Positions 1 through 9,453 of a stretch of 64,000 bases of DNA are shown here, piece by piece. The position numbers were made by a program, and so were the translations under genes. Within the stretch, counting starts at the first letter, position 1, and each line of letters starts with the position of its first letter. Origin of the DNA: Sphingobacterium daejeonense. Its GTDB lineage: Bacteria; Bacteroidota; Bacteroidia; Sphingobacteriales; Sphingobacteriaceae. The DNA is taken from the NCBI RefSeq assembly GCF_901472535.1, contig NZ_LR590470.1, positions 1,860,001 through 1,924,000 on the forward strand. The letters are read 5' to 3'. Below the pieces are notes generated by a model that worked only from the letters and a program-made list of their open reading frames with translations, made no database searches and had not been told where the DNA came from.

Positions 1-487
1 GGATGGTTGTATTAAAAATTCCAATTTCAGTGACAAGACCCAAGCTGTCTTGAGCTTCAATTAAATCGCCTACTTTGAAAGGTTTAAAAACCATTAACAT
101 AACACCACCTGCCAAATTTCCCAGTGATCCATTCAATGCTGCGCCGATAGCAAGGCCTGCTCCAGCCAATAATGCAGCAAAACTTGTAATATTTACTCCC
201 AACATCCCAATTATAGCAAGGAACATCAGAATAGTTAATGTAACCTTGACAATTGATACCAAGAATTTTTGAAGAGAAACATCGAAATTCTTGTTCGATA
301 GCATCTTTTTGATAATTGCGCCGATACGACCAATAAGCCATTGTCCAATTAAGTAGACTAAAATAGCACCTAGCACTTTCGGAGCGTAGGCAAGAGCCAT
401 GTCTTTAATCTTCACCATCCATATGCTACCTTGGTCAAGAAGGCCGCTTGCTACGGGAAGGGTAGTGTCAATTTGTAATAATTTCAT
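1..487 (-). CDS. Small-conductance mechanosensitive channel, MscS family (3' end outside window)
   Basis: The reverse strand is open from the ATG at 487 through the window edge, giving about 162 residues of N-terminal sequence. It shows an amphipathic start, a transmembrane helix (about residues 30-52, VLGAILVYLIGQWLIG), a second helix (VKVTLTILMFLAIIGMLGV) and the pore-lining TM3 region rich in Ala and Gly (FAALLAGAGLAIGAALNGSL), followed by the start of the beta domain (VFKPFKVGDLIEAQ). These are hallmark MscS features. The family releases osmolytes through the inner membrane during hypo-osmotic shock. The C-terminal part lies beyond base 1. The family call is firm; the exact subgroup is not decidable. 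Confidence 0.9.
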   Translation of the reverse strand, partial: MKLLQIDTTLPVASGLLDQGSIWMVKIKDMALAYAPKVLGAILVYLIGQWLIGRIGAIIKKMLSNKNFDVSLQKFLVSIVKVTLTILMFLAIIGMLGVNITSFAALLAGAGLAIGAALNGSLGNLAGGVMLMVFKPFKVGDLIEAQDSLGLVTEIGIFNTTI

Positions 488-889
488 AATAAAACTTTTT
501 AATTCTCTAAAAGAAAAATTCATGCCATTTTAATGAATTTATGTAGTAAAATATCTACTAATAATTTAATTAATAAGTTAAACAAAGAGTAATAGTTTAA
601 AATTTAAATAGTTAAGTGCTGTGTTTTTTAAAATTTATTAGAAAATAAAGGTGAAAACTGAACTATTACTTCTATAAAAACATAAGATTGTACATTTTTT
701 AAATTTTACCTGTGCATTTTTTAATCCGTTTGCATCATTTATAAAAAATGGATGGCTGATTTTTTTTGGGTACAAATAATAATAAAACAATATTATCACC
801 ATTTCCTAATTTGAAAATTGTATTTTTAATTATACATCAAAAAATTGTTTGAATACCTTATAAAACCTGCATCTGTCAAATCACATATT
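488..889. other. AT-rich intergenic region, no gene seen
   Basis: This roughly 400-base spacer separates the divergent MscS and MutS-like genes. It is very AT-rich with many stops in all frames. It should hold the promoters of both flanking genes, but I could not pick a convincing Bacteroidetes -33/-7 pair by eye. A TTG start at 845 would extend the downstream ORF into it by 15 codons. Confidence 0.5.
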
Positions 890-2212
890 ATGAGCGATAA
901 ATTTTTAATTGATGAACAAACTCTAAAAGACATTCAACTCCGGGATAGACATAGCCGTACCATTTTAGAATTTTTTGACAATACCATCACTGATGGAGGT
1001 ATGTTCTACCTAATGGATATCTTTTACAACCCCGTGCTAGATGTCAATATTATTAAGGATAGGCAGATCAAAATCCGCCGATTGGAACCTGTTGCAGATG
1101 AAGACTTCCTTTTTTATCGGGTGATAGTAAAGGATTTAGAGAAATATGTGAAATCATCACATTCTGGACGTGCGGCCTCATTAACGCTTATGGATTTTAT
1201 AGGCGTCAGAACTCCAGCATATTATTATAAAAAGAGATCCATACAAGAAGCCTGTGATTTTATGATAAAATGTCAGAATTATTATAAGAAAATCAATCAA
1301 GATGTAGCCTATCCAGATGTTGAAAATATAATTCAGTTGATTGAAGATTGTCTTTCCATGATCTTTAAGAAAAAGAAATATGATGCTGATAAATTAAGGA
1401 TCAATATATTTAATATTGAGAATTTTGATAAAATGATCCGATACACATTGGCTCCTAAAATCAAGAAGATAATTGAATTCTTTTATGAAATCGATGCTTT
1501 CCTTTCTGTTGCCAAAGTCTCTAAAGCTCATAATTTCTGCTATCCAGAGGTGTTTCCAAAAAACGAAACTGGTGTTATAGAAATGAATGGTGTATATCAT
1601 ATCTTTCATAAAAATCCAGTGGTAAACGATGTCAGAATGGAGAGGGACAAAAAGATTTGGTTTTTGACAGGGGCAAATATGGCCGGAAAATCTTCTATTA
1701 TAAAAACCATTTCAACGGCTCTTTATCTTACGCATATTGGATTTCCTGTTCCTGCGGAATCTATAAAAACGGATTTAATCGATGGAGTATTTACAAGTAT
1801 TAATTTACAGGACAATCTAGAACTTGGCTATAGTCACTTTTATGTAGAGGCCATGCGTCTGAAAACCATAGTTGACCAATTGCCCAAAGATTCAAATGCC
1901 GTCATCATCCTAGATGAGCTCTTTAAGGGGACTAACCACAGCGATGCCTCAAACGCAATCTTGAGAGTGCTTGAAAATCTTGCCTCTGTAGACGGACCTT
2001 ATGTAATTGTTTCATCCCATATAACTGAACTTTCAAAAGAATTGGAACATATTCCATCCATAGGGTTTTTCAAAATGAATATTGAAAGTGACCCAGAAGG
2101 ACTCCCTATTTTTACTTATAAAATCAAAGAAGGAGTAGCTGAGGAAAAATTGGGAATGTGGCTGTTGAAAAAAAGCGGCGCATTTGAATCTATTGATAAA
2201 CTGAAGACTTAA
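890..2212 (+). CDS. MutS-family DNA mismatch repair ATPase-like protein
   Basis: The protein has about 440 residues and combines a MutS core/lever-like helical region with the C-terminal MutS ATPase domain. Visible motifs are Walker A (LTGANMAGKSS), Walker B (NAVIILDELFKGTN) and the signature region around SINLQDNLELGYSHFYVEAMR. It lacks the N-terminal mismatch-binding domain of true MutS and has no Smr domain of the MutS2 type, so it belongs to the shorter MutS-related proteins common in Bacteroidetes, whose role is not established. I chose the ATG at 890; an in-frame TTG at 845 is possible but adds an unconvincing N terminus. A strong terminator follows, suggesting monocistronic transcription. 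Confidence 0.85.
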   Translation: MSDKFLIDEQTLKDIQLRDRHSRTILEFFDNTITDGGMFYLMDIFYNPVLDVNIIKDRQIKIRRLEPVADEDFLFYRVIVKDLEKYVKSSHSGRAASLTLMDFIGVRTPAYYYKKRSIQEACDFMIKCQNYYKKINQDVAYPDVENIIQLIEDCLSMIFKKKKYDADKLRINIFNIENFDKMIRYTLAPKIKKIIEFFYEIDAFLSVAKVSKAHNFCYPEVFPKNETGVIEMNGVYHIFHKNPVVNDVRMERDKKIWFLTGANMAGKSSIIKTISTALYLTHIGFPVPAESIKTDLIDGVFTSINLQDNLELGYSHFYVEAMRLKTIVDQLPKDSNAVIILDELFKGTNHSDASNAILRVLENLASVDGPYVIVSSHITELSKELEHIPSIGFFKMNIESDPEGLPIFTYKIKEGVAEEKLGMWLLKKSGAFESIDKLKT

Positions 2213-2242
2213 ATAATTTATAAGTATCTAAATTATTTCATA

Positions 2243-2276
2243 AAAACACCTTTAAACTTTATAAAGGTGTTTTTTT
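2243..2276 (+). terminator. Rho-independent terminator after the MutS-like gene
   Basis: Arms AAACACCTTTA and TAAAGGTGTTT are separated by a short loop and followed by a T run. It lies about 30 bases after the stop of the MutS-like gene and ends that transcript before the sugar operon. Confidence 0.85.
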
Positions 2277-2344
2277 ATTATGTATTTTTAATGATATACA
2301 ATTATTGCTCGCAATTTTTTGCAGCAGCCTAAACCACAAATGTC

Positions 2345-3190
2345 ATGAAAATTAATAGCTTAAAATATATTACCTTTAATCTGTTATTAATATGTATTTC
2401 AATATTCACCGTCAGTTGTTTTGAGATAAAAAAGGAAACTCCTTCAAACATCAAAATTGGAGTTGCTTTATACTCTTTCAATAAATTTTCATTTGTTGAT
2501 GCCGTGGAAAAGGCTAAGTCAGCAGATGTTAATTTAGTGGAGGGATTTTCATTCCATGAACTGGGAGGACAATTTGGAACAAAAAGATTGTTGGACCTAT
2601 CTGATGAAGAAGTTGGACAACTTAAGAAAACCTTAGATTCAACCAAGATGACCATGCCGTCTATCTATGCTGATGCCAAGACTCTAGAAGAATGGAAGCA
2701 TCTATTTGATCAAGCAAAAAAAATTGGATTAAAATTTATGGTTGGTGAACCTGACCCTCAATTTCTAGATGATATCAACAGAATGGCTGGTCAATATCAA
2801 ATGAAGTTCGCCATACATGAGCATGCCAAAGGATTAAGTAAATATTGGCATCCAGATTCTGCATTGGCAGCTATTAAAGATAGAGAAAATCTGAAAATCT
2901 GTGCTGACATAGGGCATTGGGTACGTAGTGGATTGGACCCTGTAGAATGTTTGAAAAAAGTAGAAGGAAATGTAATTAGCGTCCATGTAAAGGATTTAGA
3001 CTCATTTGGAAACCTAAATGCAACAGATGTCAATATCAGCACTGGAGTTATAGATTATCCCAAAATCTTTGAAGAACTTAAACGGCAACAATTCGATGGT
3101 TATGTTTTCATAGAATGTGAACATGATTGGGAAGATAATTTAAAAGATGTAAAAGAATCCGTAAATTATATCACCCAAGTATCAAAATAA
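2345..3190 (+). CDS. Sugar phosphate isomerase/epimerase-like TIM-barrel lipoprotein
   Basis: The 281-residue product begins with a lipoprotein signal (hydrophobic stretch ending in FTVSC, Cys about 27), so it is probably exported and lipid-anchored. The rest resembles the xylose isomerase-like TIM barrel (AP endonuclease family 2): metal-site segments include AIHEHAKG, ICADIGHWVRSG, VISVHVKDL and VFIECEHDW. Members isomerise or epimerise sugars or hydroxypyruvate; substrate cannot be told. It heads a tight cluster (8 bases to the SMP-30 gene) of sugar-oxidation enzymes, which supports a catabolic role. It is one of the few unbroken genes of this operon. Confidence 0.8.
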   Translation: MKINSLKYITFNLLLICISIFTVSCFEIKKETPSNIKIGVALYSFNKFSFVDAVEKAKSADVNLVEGFSFHELGGQFGTKRLLDLSDEEVGQLKKTLDSTKMTMPSIYADAKTLEEWKHLFDQAKKIGLKFMVGEPDPQFLDDINRMAGQYQMKFAIHEHAKGLSKYWHPDSALAAIKDRENLKICADIGHWVRSGLDPVECLKKVEGNVISVHVKDLDSFGNLNATDVNISTGVIDYPKIFEELKRQQFDGYVFIECEHDWEDNLKDVKESVNYITQVSK

Positions 3191-3198
3191 ACTAAACT

Positions 3199-4087
3199 AT
3201 GTATACACAAAAAACGATTGAAACCCTGCATTCTCCCATTAACCAACATGGTGAGGGACCTATTTGGCATATGGGGCGTCAATCAGTTTTTTGGGTTGAT
3301 ATTCTTTCTGATCAAATCCTGGAATATAATTGGAATCAAAAACAAGTTTTTACTTATCCTAATGCAAAAATGGTTTCTGCCATATTTGAAATTGAAGGAC
3401 AAAATGATTTTTTGATGGCAACTATACAAGGAGGTCTTGCAGAATATGATCTAAATAAAAATTCCTGTATAGTATTTAATGATCTGGATATAGACTGGAA
3501 AGAAACTCGCTGCAATGATGAGCAGTAGATCCAGATGGAAATATATGGTTCAGTACAACTCATATTGATCATGAAGAAGGAGCAGGAGATTTATTTTGTT
3601 TAAAACCCAACGGCGAGATTATTAAAATTTTGGAGAAGGTGAGCATTTCAAATGGTCCCTGTTGGACTCCTATTGGGAATAATATGTATCATACTGATAG
3701 TGGGAGTCGCATTATTAAAGAGTACAATCAATACAATAATGAATGGAGGGCTACATCTAGGCAGATTCAGATTTCTGAAAACCTTGGATTTCCGGATGGG
3801 ATGGCAATGGATTTAAATGGGTATTATGGGTAGCCATTTGGGGAGGATTTGCTGTTGTAGGTTATGATACTGATACTGGTAAAATGGTTGCAAAAATCGA
3901 TCTGCCTGTTCCCCATGTATCATCATGTACATTTGTAGGTCCAAATTTAGACACCTTATTTATAACAAGTTCAAGAAAAGGACTGACAGATACTGAATTG
4001 GAAAAATATCCTGATAGTGGAAAAGTATTTATGGTTCAGATGGACTCCAAAGGAATGGAGATGAAAACATTTAATAAGAAATTTTAA
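3199..4087 (+). pseudogene. SMP-30/gluconolactonase/LRE-family lactonase, split by two frameshifts
   Basis: Three consecutive reading-frame pieces together give a complete beta-propeller of about 296 residues: GEGPIWHMGRQSVFWVDI, then RCND-G-AVDPDGNIWFS, GPCWTPIGNNMYHTDS, LGFPDGMAMDLNG and WVAIWGG. These are the metal-binding motifs of SMP-30 lactonases, which hydrolyse sugar lactones to aldonic acids. The breaks are near 3524 (one G missing in the codons for Asn-Asp-Gly-Ala) and near 3828 (one T missing before TGG GTA GCC); restoring two bases gives 297 codons. The gene sits between a TIM-barrel isomerase and an IlvD-type dehydratase, which is the usual order of oxidative sugar catabolism. 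Sequencing error is more likely than true loss. Confidence 0.82.
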
Positions 4088-4097
4088 ACACCTAATT

Positions 4098-5805
4098 ATG
4101 AAACTCAGAAGTAAAGAATGGTTTGGTAGAAAAGGAAAGGACGGATTTATTTATCGTGCCTGGATGAAGAATCAGGGGATTCCTGCAGATATGTTTGAAG
4201 GAAAGCCGGTTATTGGGATCTGTAATACTTGGTCTGAACTAACCCCATGTAATGCTCATTTCCGTGATCTGGCGGAGGCCGTAAAAAAGGGAGTTTTAGA
4301 AGCAGGGGGATTTCCTGTTGAGTTCCCCGTGATGTCACTTGGGGAAACATTGATGAAACCAACGGCCATGCTTTTCAGGAATTTGGCGAGCATGGATGTT
4401 GAAGAGTCTATCCGGGCAAATCCAATTGATGGTGTGGTATTGTTATGTGGTTGTGATAAGACAACTCCATCTTTGGTGATGGGGGCCTGCAGTGTTGACC
4501 TCCCTACATTGGTAGTTTCTGGAGGAGCAATGTTAACTGGTAAATTTCAAGGAAAGGATATAGGTACTAGTGATGTATGGCGTTTTGCTGATGCTTCCAA
4601 ACAAGGCACAATAACAGAAGAGGAAATGAATCAAGCAGAGGCAGGAATGTGTCGGAGTGCGGGTCATTGTGCTGTAATGGGTACGGCATCATCTATGGCA
4701 AGTATGGTGGAAGCATTAGGATTGACATTGCCAGGAAATGCTGCAATCCCTGCAGTCGATGCGAATAGAAAAGTATTGGCAAGAATGTCAGGAAGAAGAA
4801 TTGTTGAAATGATTAAGGAGGATTTAAAAATGTCCAAAATCTTGAAACGCGAGGCTTTTGAAAATGCAATCATGGTAAATGCTGCTATTGGTGGGTCTAC
4901 CAACTTTGCTATTCATTTGATGGCTATCGCCGGTAGGATAGGAGTCGAGCTTGATCTTGAAGATTTTGACAAATATTCTAAGGGGGTTCCATTAGTTGCT
5001 AATCTACAGCCTTCAGGAAAATTCTTTATGGAGGATCTTTATTATGCGGGTGGGATTCCTGCGGTCATGAATAGCATCCAAAAATTCCTGAATACAGATG
5101 CACTGACAGTTAATGGGAAAACGATTGCAGATAATTGCTCAAACCAGAAGAGCCTTAATGAAACAGTGATATCAACAGTGGAAAATCCTTTCAATCCATT
5201 GTCCGGCATTGTAGTATTGAAAGGGAATTTATGTGAAAATGGCGCTGTGATTAAAACCTTCTGCTGCAACTCCAGCACTCATGAAACATACTGGAAAAGC
5301 AGTTGTTTTTGAAGATATAGAGGATTATAAAATTAAAATAGACTCTTTAGACCTGGATGTTGATGAAAACAGTGTTTTGGTCCTAAAAAATGTAGGACCT
5401 AAAGGTTATCCCGGAATGCCCGAGGTGGGTAACATGGGAATCCCTAAAAAACTATTGGATAAAGGTGTTGTCGATATGGTAAGGATTTCAGATGGTCGAA
5501 TGAGCGGGACTGGGTTTGGAACCGTTGTTCTACATATCTCACCAGAATCAGCAGTAGGTGGGATGTTAGCCTTTGTGCAGAATGGTGATATGATTGAACT
5601 TGATGTAGAAGCTAGACAATTGAATCTTTTAGTAGAAGATGAGGAATTGGCAAAAAGAAAACAAAATTTAAAGTTAGACCTTAATAAATATACAAGAGGA
5701 TATTGCAAATTATATGTGGATCATGTTGAACAATCGCATTTAGGAGCTGACCTAGACTTTTTAAAAGGGGGATCTGGCAGTGAAGTGTTAAGAGATTCAC
5801 ATTAA
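4098..5805 (+). pseudogene. IlvD/Edd-family sugar-acid dehydratase (arabonate/xylonate type), one frameshift
   Basis: Two overlapping pieces form one 568-residue dehydratase. Motifs include GICNTWSELTPCN, CGCDKTTPSLVMGA (cluster Cys), GMCRSAGHCAVMGTASSM, NAAIGGSTNFAIHL and, after the break, GRMSGTGFGTVVLHISPE. This matches aldonic-acid dehydratases that turn pentonates or related acids into 2-keto-3-deoxy acids, rather than the branched-chain amino-acid enzyme. An extra A in an A run near 5255 splits the frame; removing it restores GAVIKPSAATPALMKHTGKA and exactly 569 codons. Context with a lactonase just upstream and a dehydrogenase downstream supports a non-phosphorylative sugar oxidation route. 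Confidence 0.85.
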
Positions 5806-5818
5806 TAATTAAATAAGA

Positions 5819-6583
5819 ATGGATAAAAAAAGATTTGCTAATAAAACAGCAATAGTTACTGGTGCGGGCAAGGGTATTGGCTATGAAATAGCCAAATGTT
5901 TAGTTCTTGAAGGTGCTACGGTAATCTTAAATGACGTGGACCTGGAACTAAGCGAGAAAGCAGCCAATGAAATTTCTCAGTTAGGCACCTGTATACCTTT
6001 TTCTGGTGATGTAGCTGAAGCTGATTTTAATAAGGAACTTGTGGAATTTGCTATCGCTCGGACGAATTCACTGGACATTGTAATGGCAAATGCTGGAATT
6101 ACATTATTCGGTGGTTTCTTGGACTATAAGCCGGAGGATCTATATAAAGTTTTACAAGTAAATATTGGTGGAGCGTTTTTCTTGGCTCAAGCTGCAGGCA
6201 AATATTTGATCGATAATAAAAAGAAAGGATCGATTTTGTTCACTTCTTCAGTTACAGGACATCAGGCGCATAAAGATCTTGCTGCTTATGGGATGACTAA
6301 AGCAGCCATTGAGTTGTTGGCTAAGCATTTGGTCCTTGAATTATCACCTTATGGAATTAATGTGAATGCAATAGCACCAGGAGCCACATTGACCGAAAGA
6401 ACATTGGAAGATCCTGATTATGTTCGAACCTGGGCTAATTTAACCCCAATTGGCTCTGCTGCAAGTCCTAATGATATAGCACAGGCAGCTTTGTTTTTGG
6501 TGAGTGATGAAGCCCGACATATTACTGGACAGACCTTAGTGGTGGATGGTGGATGGACATCAGTTAGTCCTTCACCTTTTTAA
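5819..6583 (+). CDS. Short-chain dehydrogenase/reductase (SDR), sugar dehydrogenase-like
   Basis: The 254-residue protein is a classical SDR: cofactor motif TGAGKGIGYEIA near residue 15, NAG motif (MANAGITLFGG), catalytic Ser in SILFTSSVTG, YxxxK in AYGMTKAAIELLAKH, and the C-terminal GQTLVVDGGW. The Asp after beta-2 (NDVDLE) favours NAD over NADP. In oxidative sugar pathways the SDR oxidises the aldose to the lactone, which the upstream SMP-30 protein opens and the IlvD-type enzyme dehydrates. Its substrate (for example fucose, rhamnose or a pentose) cannot be assigned from sequence. Confidence 0.88.
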   Translation: MDKKRFANKTAIVTGAGKGIGYEIAKCLVLEGATVILNDVDLELSEKAANEISQLGTCIPFSGDVAEADFNKELVEFAIARTNSLDIVMANAGITLFGGFLDYKPEDLYKVLQVNIGGAFFLAQAAGKYLIDNKKKGSILFTSSVTGHQAHKDLAAYGMTKAAIELLAKHLVLELSPYGINVNAIAPGATLTERTLEDPDYVRTWANLTPIGSAASPNDIAQAALFLVSDEARHITGQTLVVDGGWTSVSPSPF

Positions 6584-6628
6584 AAAACAATTTTGAATTT
6601 CGATAAATACTGGTTTAAATGTTTGATT

Positions 6629-7797
6629 ATGGAAAATAGAAAATTGAGAATGGGAATGATTGGTGGCGGACAAGGTTCTTTTATTGGAGCAGTACATCGA
6701 TCTGCTGCTCTGTTAGATGGAAAAATTGATTTGGTTTGTGGAGCTTTCAGTTCTCGGCCAGATGTTGCAATTGATTCTGGGAAAGATCTTGCACTACCTT
6801 CTGATCGAGTTTACTCCTCTTTTCAGGAAATGATAGAGAAAGAAAAGGAATTGCCAGAAGATATCAGAATGGATTTTGTGTCGATCGTTACTCCAAACAA
6901 CGTTCATTTTGAACCCGCAGTCCTTGCGTTGAAAAATGGCTTTCATGTTGTTATAGATAAGCCAGTTACATTTACACTCCAAGAAGCAGAGGAATTGGCA
7001 AAGGTTGTGGAAGAAACAGGCATGATGCTTTGTCTGACACATACCTATGTAGGATATCCAATGGTGAAGCAAGCAAAAGAACTTGTTCAAGGAAAATAAG
7101 ATCGGTAAAATTCGTAAGATCATGGTGGAATATCCACAAGGATGGTTGAGCAAAGGAATTGAAAATACAGGCAGTGTACAGGCAGCATGGAGAACAGATC
7201 CTCAAAGAAGTGGTAAAAGTGGTTGTATGGCAGATATAGGTACGCATGCTGCACACCTTGCTGAACATGTTTCAGGATTGAAAATTACACATCTATGCGC
7301 AAACCTCAATATTTATGGCGAGGAAGGCTATTGGATGATGACGGCGATGTATTGCTTAAGTTTGAAGACGGGGCAACTGGTGTTTTAAGTGCCTCCCAAG
7401 TAGCAACCGGTGAAGAAAATGCCCTAAAATTAAGGATATATGGAGAAAAAGCTGGATTGGAATGGAGGACAGGAAGAACCAAATACACTCCCTGGTGAAA
7501 TGGGTGGATCAACCAATACAGATTTATAGAACCGGTGGAAACCAAGGCTATCCCTTAGCAAAATATACTTCAGCATTTACGCGAACACCAACCGGTCATC
7601 CAGGAAGGGATATCTGGAAGCATTTGCAAACATCTATCAGTCTTTTGCAGTAAGACTCTTGAAGGAAAATTAACGGAGATAAACAAGAGGTGGATTTCCC
7701 TGAATATCCAGGAATAGAAGAAGGAATCCGAGGAATGAAATTTATTGATAAAATTATCGAATCCAATGACTCAGATGAAAAATGGACAAGATTTTAA
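6629..7797 (+). pseudogene. Gfo/Idh/MocA-family oxidoreductase, several frameshifts
   Basis: The N-terminal part has the Rossmann motif GMIGGGQGSFIGAVHR and the family motifs DFVSIVTPNNVHFE and VVIDKPVT. Reading then jumps frame several times: near 7096 (extra A), 7325 (a G missing before AGGCTATTGG), 7470-7490 (two extra bases) and 7600-7710 (more indels). Spliced by eye, the parts give MADIGTHAAHLAEHVSG, LDDDGDVLLKFEDGATGVLSASQVATGEENAL and a C terminus ending in SDEKWTRF, a normal protein of about 389 residues. I start it at the ATG at 6629 rather than 6593 because that precedes the Rossmann fold directly. It is the most damaged gene of the operon. Confidence 0.82.
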
Positions 7798-7873
7798 ATT
7801 AAAACTTTAAAATTGATTTTTTGGTGAGGATAGAGTTTCATATTAAATTTTTTTCCATTACGAGATATAAACG

Positions 7874-7912
7874 AATTTTAATAGTTAATCCATTGGATTA
7901 ACTATTAAAATT
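7874..7912. repeat. 39-base inverted repeat downstream of the sugar operon
   Basis: Two 19-base arms, AATTTTAATAGTTAATCCA at 7874-7892 and its exact complement at 7894-7912, are separated by a single T. It lies 77 bases after the Gfo/Idh stop. There is no U run, so it is not a textbook terminator; it could still act as a transcript end or as an operator. Confidence 0.75.
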
Positions 7913-8019
7913 AATTATAAAATATTATGATATCAAAATCTATAAATTGAATAATTATAATTCTATAAATTATTAATAATCAATATGTTGTAATTTAAAT
8001 AATAGGATGGGTTGATTGC

Positions 8020-8047
8020 TTGACAGGGTATAGATTATGTATATTTA
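8020..8047 (+). promoter_or_regulatory. Putative Bacteroidetes-type promoter
   Basis: TTG at 8020-8022 and TATATTTA at 8040-8047 match the -33 TTG and -7 TAnnTTTG consensus (7 of 8), with 17 bases between. It would start transcription about 15 bases before the ATG at 8068, upstream of the unknown/membrane/two-component gene set. Confidence 0.5.
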
Positions 8048-8067
8048 TACAATTAAACTAATCAATC

Positions 8068-8812
8068 ATGCTAACTAGAAAAGACTGTCAGAAAGCACTC
8101 AAAAAAGTGGCAATCTTCTAAAAAAAATTTAAATGAAGTTTTACGGCTTTTTCCATCTAATAATGTTTTCGTAATTACAAGGGAAGATATTCAATGGATT
8201 AAGAAAAACAACCAAGCAGATTACTTTCATATTTTTATCGGAGTACATGAACGCAAGGCTGTTTTAATTTATTCTCCTATTGATGCCTCAGGTGCAGATG
8301 TCAAACTCCAAGAATATCCATTTTCATACTTAACAGAGCTTGATAGGGAACTGAGATTTGTAGAAAAAGAAGTCACTACATTGACTAAAATTGCAATCCT
8401 TTCGAAAGATTTAAAAGTTATTTCTAAAATTAACAAAGAAAAATTACCTCTTCCATCACATGATATTGAATGTCAAGATCATATTTTAAAAGAAATTGAA
8501 GATTGGAGAAATAATGCTGCTGACTGGTTCTTTAAACAGGTTAGTGAGTCAAAAGGAGCAGGGATTTTCAATATGTTTACCGTTCCGATTGAAGATATCG
8601 GTGCCGGAGAATGTGATGTAATCGCATTATTTGCATTTAAATATTCCAAAGTTTATAATCAATTCCTTCCGACCATCATTTTTGTACAGGATGAAAGTGA
8701 ACTATTTGAAAATTCTAACTTGTTATCTGTTCAAAGTAATGTTTTCAACTGGTCACAGCCATGCCCGCCATTCTGTCGAGATAAGGATAAATTAACGATT
8801 CAAGAAGATTAA
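8068..8812 (+). pseudogene. Conserved hypothetical protein, one frameshift near the start
   Basis: The reading frame starting at the ATG at 8068 (MLTRKDCQKALKK) stops after 17 codons; removing one A from the six-A run at 8101 joins it to the long frame and gives 247 residues without any other break. I recognise no family. The sequence is soluble, with a segment reading YFHIFIGVHERKAVLIYSP and a Cys/Pro-rich C terminus (WSQPCPPFCRDKD). It is two bases from the membrane-protein gene and in the same transcript as the histidine kinase and response regulator, so it may be linked to that signalling unit. Confidence 0.6.
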
Positions 8813-8814
8813 TT

Positions 8815-9453
8815 ATGTTGTTTTTATACGTGACCATAGGGATTTCTAACGTCATGTTATTCTTGGCAAGTATATGGAATATTAAAGACCATTTTAAATA
8901 TTCTGACCCAGGAAGAAATCTAAGGATGTTCTTGATGTTTTTGTTGGCAATTGAAATCATCTCGAAACTTTTTATCTACCTTCTGTATGCTACAGATATG
9001 AAATTCCTATTTAATATTTTTGTAGCTGGTGAACTCTTACTATTAACAAATTTCACCAACAGTCTTGCACCTCATAAAAATCAATTCTCAAAATTATATT
9101 TGGGAATATTCCTTTTATTGATTGCCGCTTCAGTGTTCAATGAATTCCAACCCATTTTATGGATGAAATGGATCAAACCAATATCGAATATTATTATTGT
9201 GCTTGAACTCGGAAGATGTCTGCTCTTTTCTTTAAAAGCAGGTTATCAAAACCACTCTAAGAAATTGTTTTATGTGCAATTTGCCCTCTTTCTTTATTAT
9301 TTTGTATCAACGATATTATTTCTTGTATTAAATCAATTGCAATCTCTGAACATAGAATATGCTGGATATTTATGGTCCATCAATAATATATTGTCTTGTA
9401 GTTTATATGCCGTATGCCTTTATTATTTCTACTCTACGCGAAAATCTATATAG
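8815..9453 (+). CDS. Hypothetical integral membrane protein, probable sensor partner
   Basis: The 212-residue product is almost entirely hydrophobic, with about six predicted helices (for example LFLYVTIGISNVMLFLASIW, MFLMFLLAIEIISKLFIYLLY, IFLLLIAASVF). No enzyme motif is seen. Its 3' end overlaps the histidine kinase frame by 40 bases. That coupling suggests the two make a membrane sensor complex, or that this segment is the detached sensory part of the kinase. This is inference from position only. Confidence 0.65.
   Translation: MLFLYVTIGISNVMLFLASIWNIKDHFKYSDPGRNLRMFLMFLLAIEIISKLFIYLLYATDMKFLFNIFVAGELLLLTNFTNSLAPHKNQFSKLYLGIFLLLIAASVFNEFQPILWMKWIKPISNIIIVLELGRCLLFSLKAGYQNHSKKLFYVQFALFLYYFVSTILFLVLNQLQSLNIEYAGYLWSINNILSCSLYAVCLYYFYSTRKSI

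Noticed and set aside
5281..5805. Separate 174-residue gene after the dehydratase
   Set aside because: It is the C-terminal part of the same IlvD-type enzyme; removing one A upstream makes a continuous frame.
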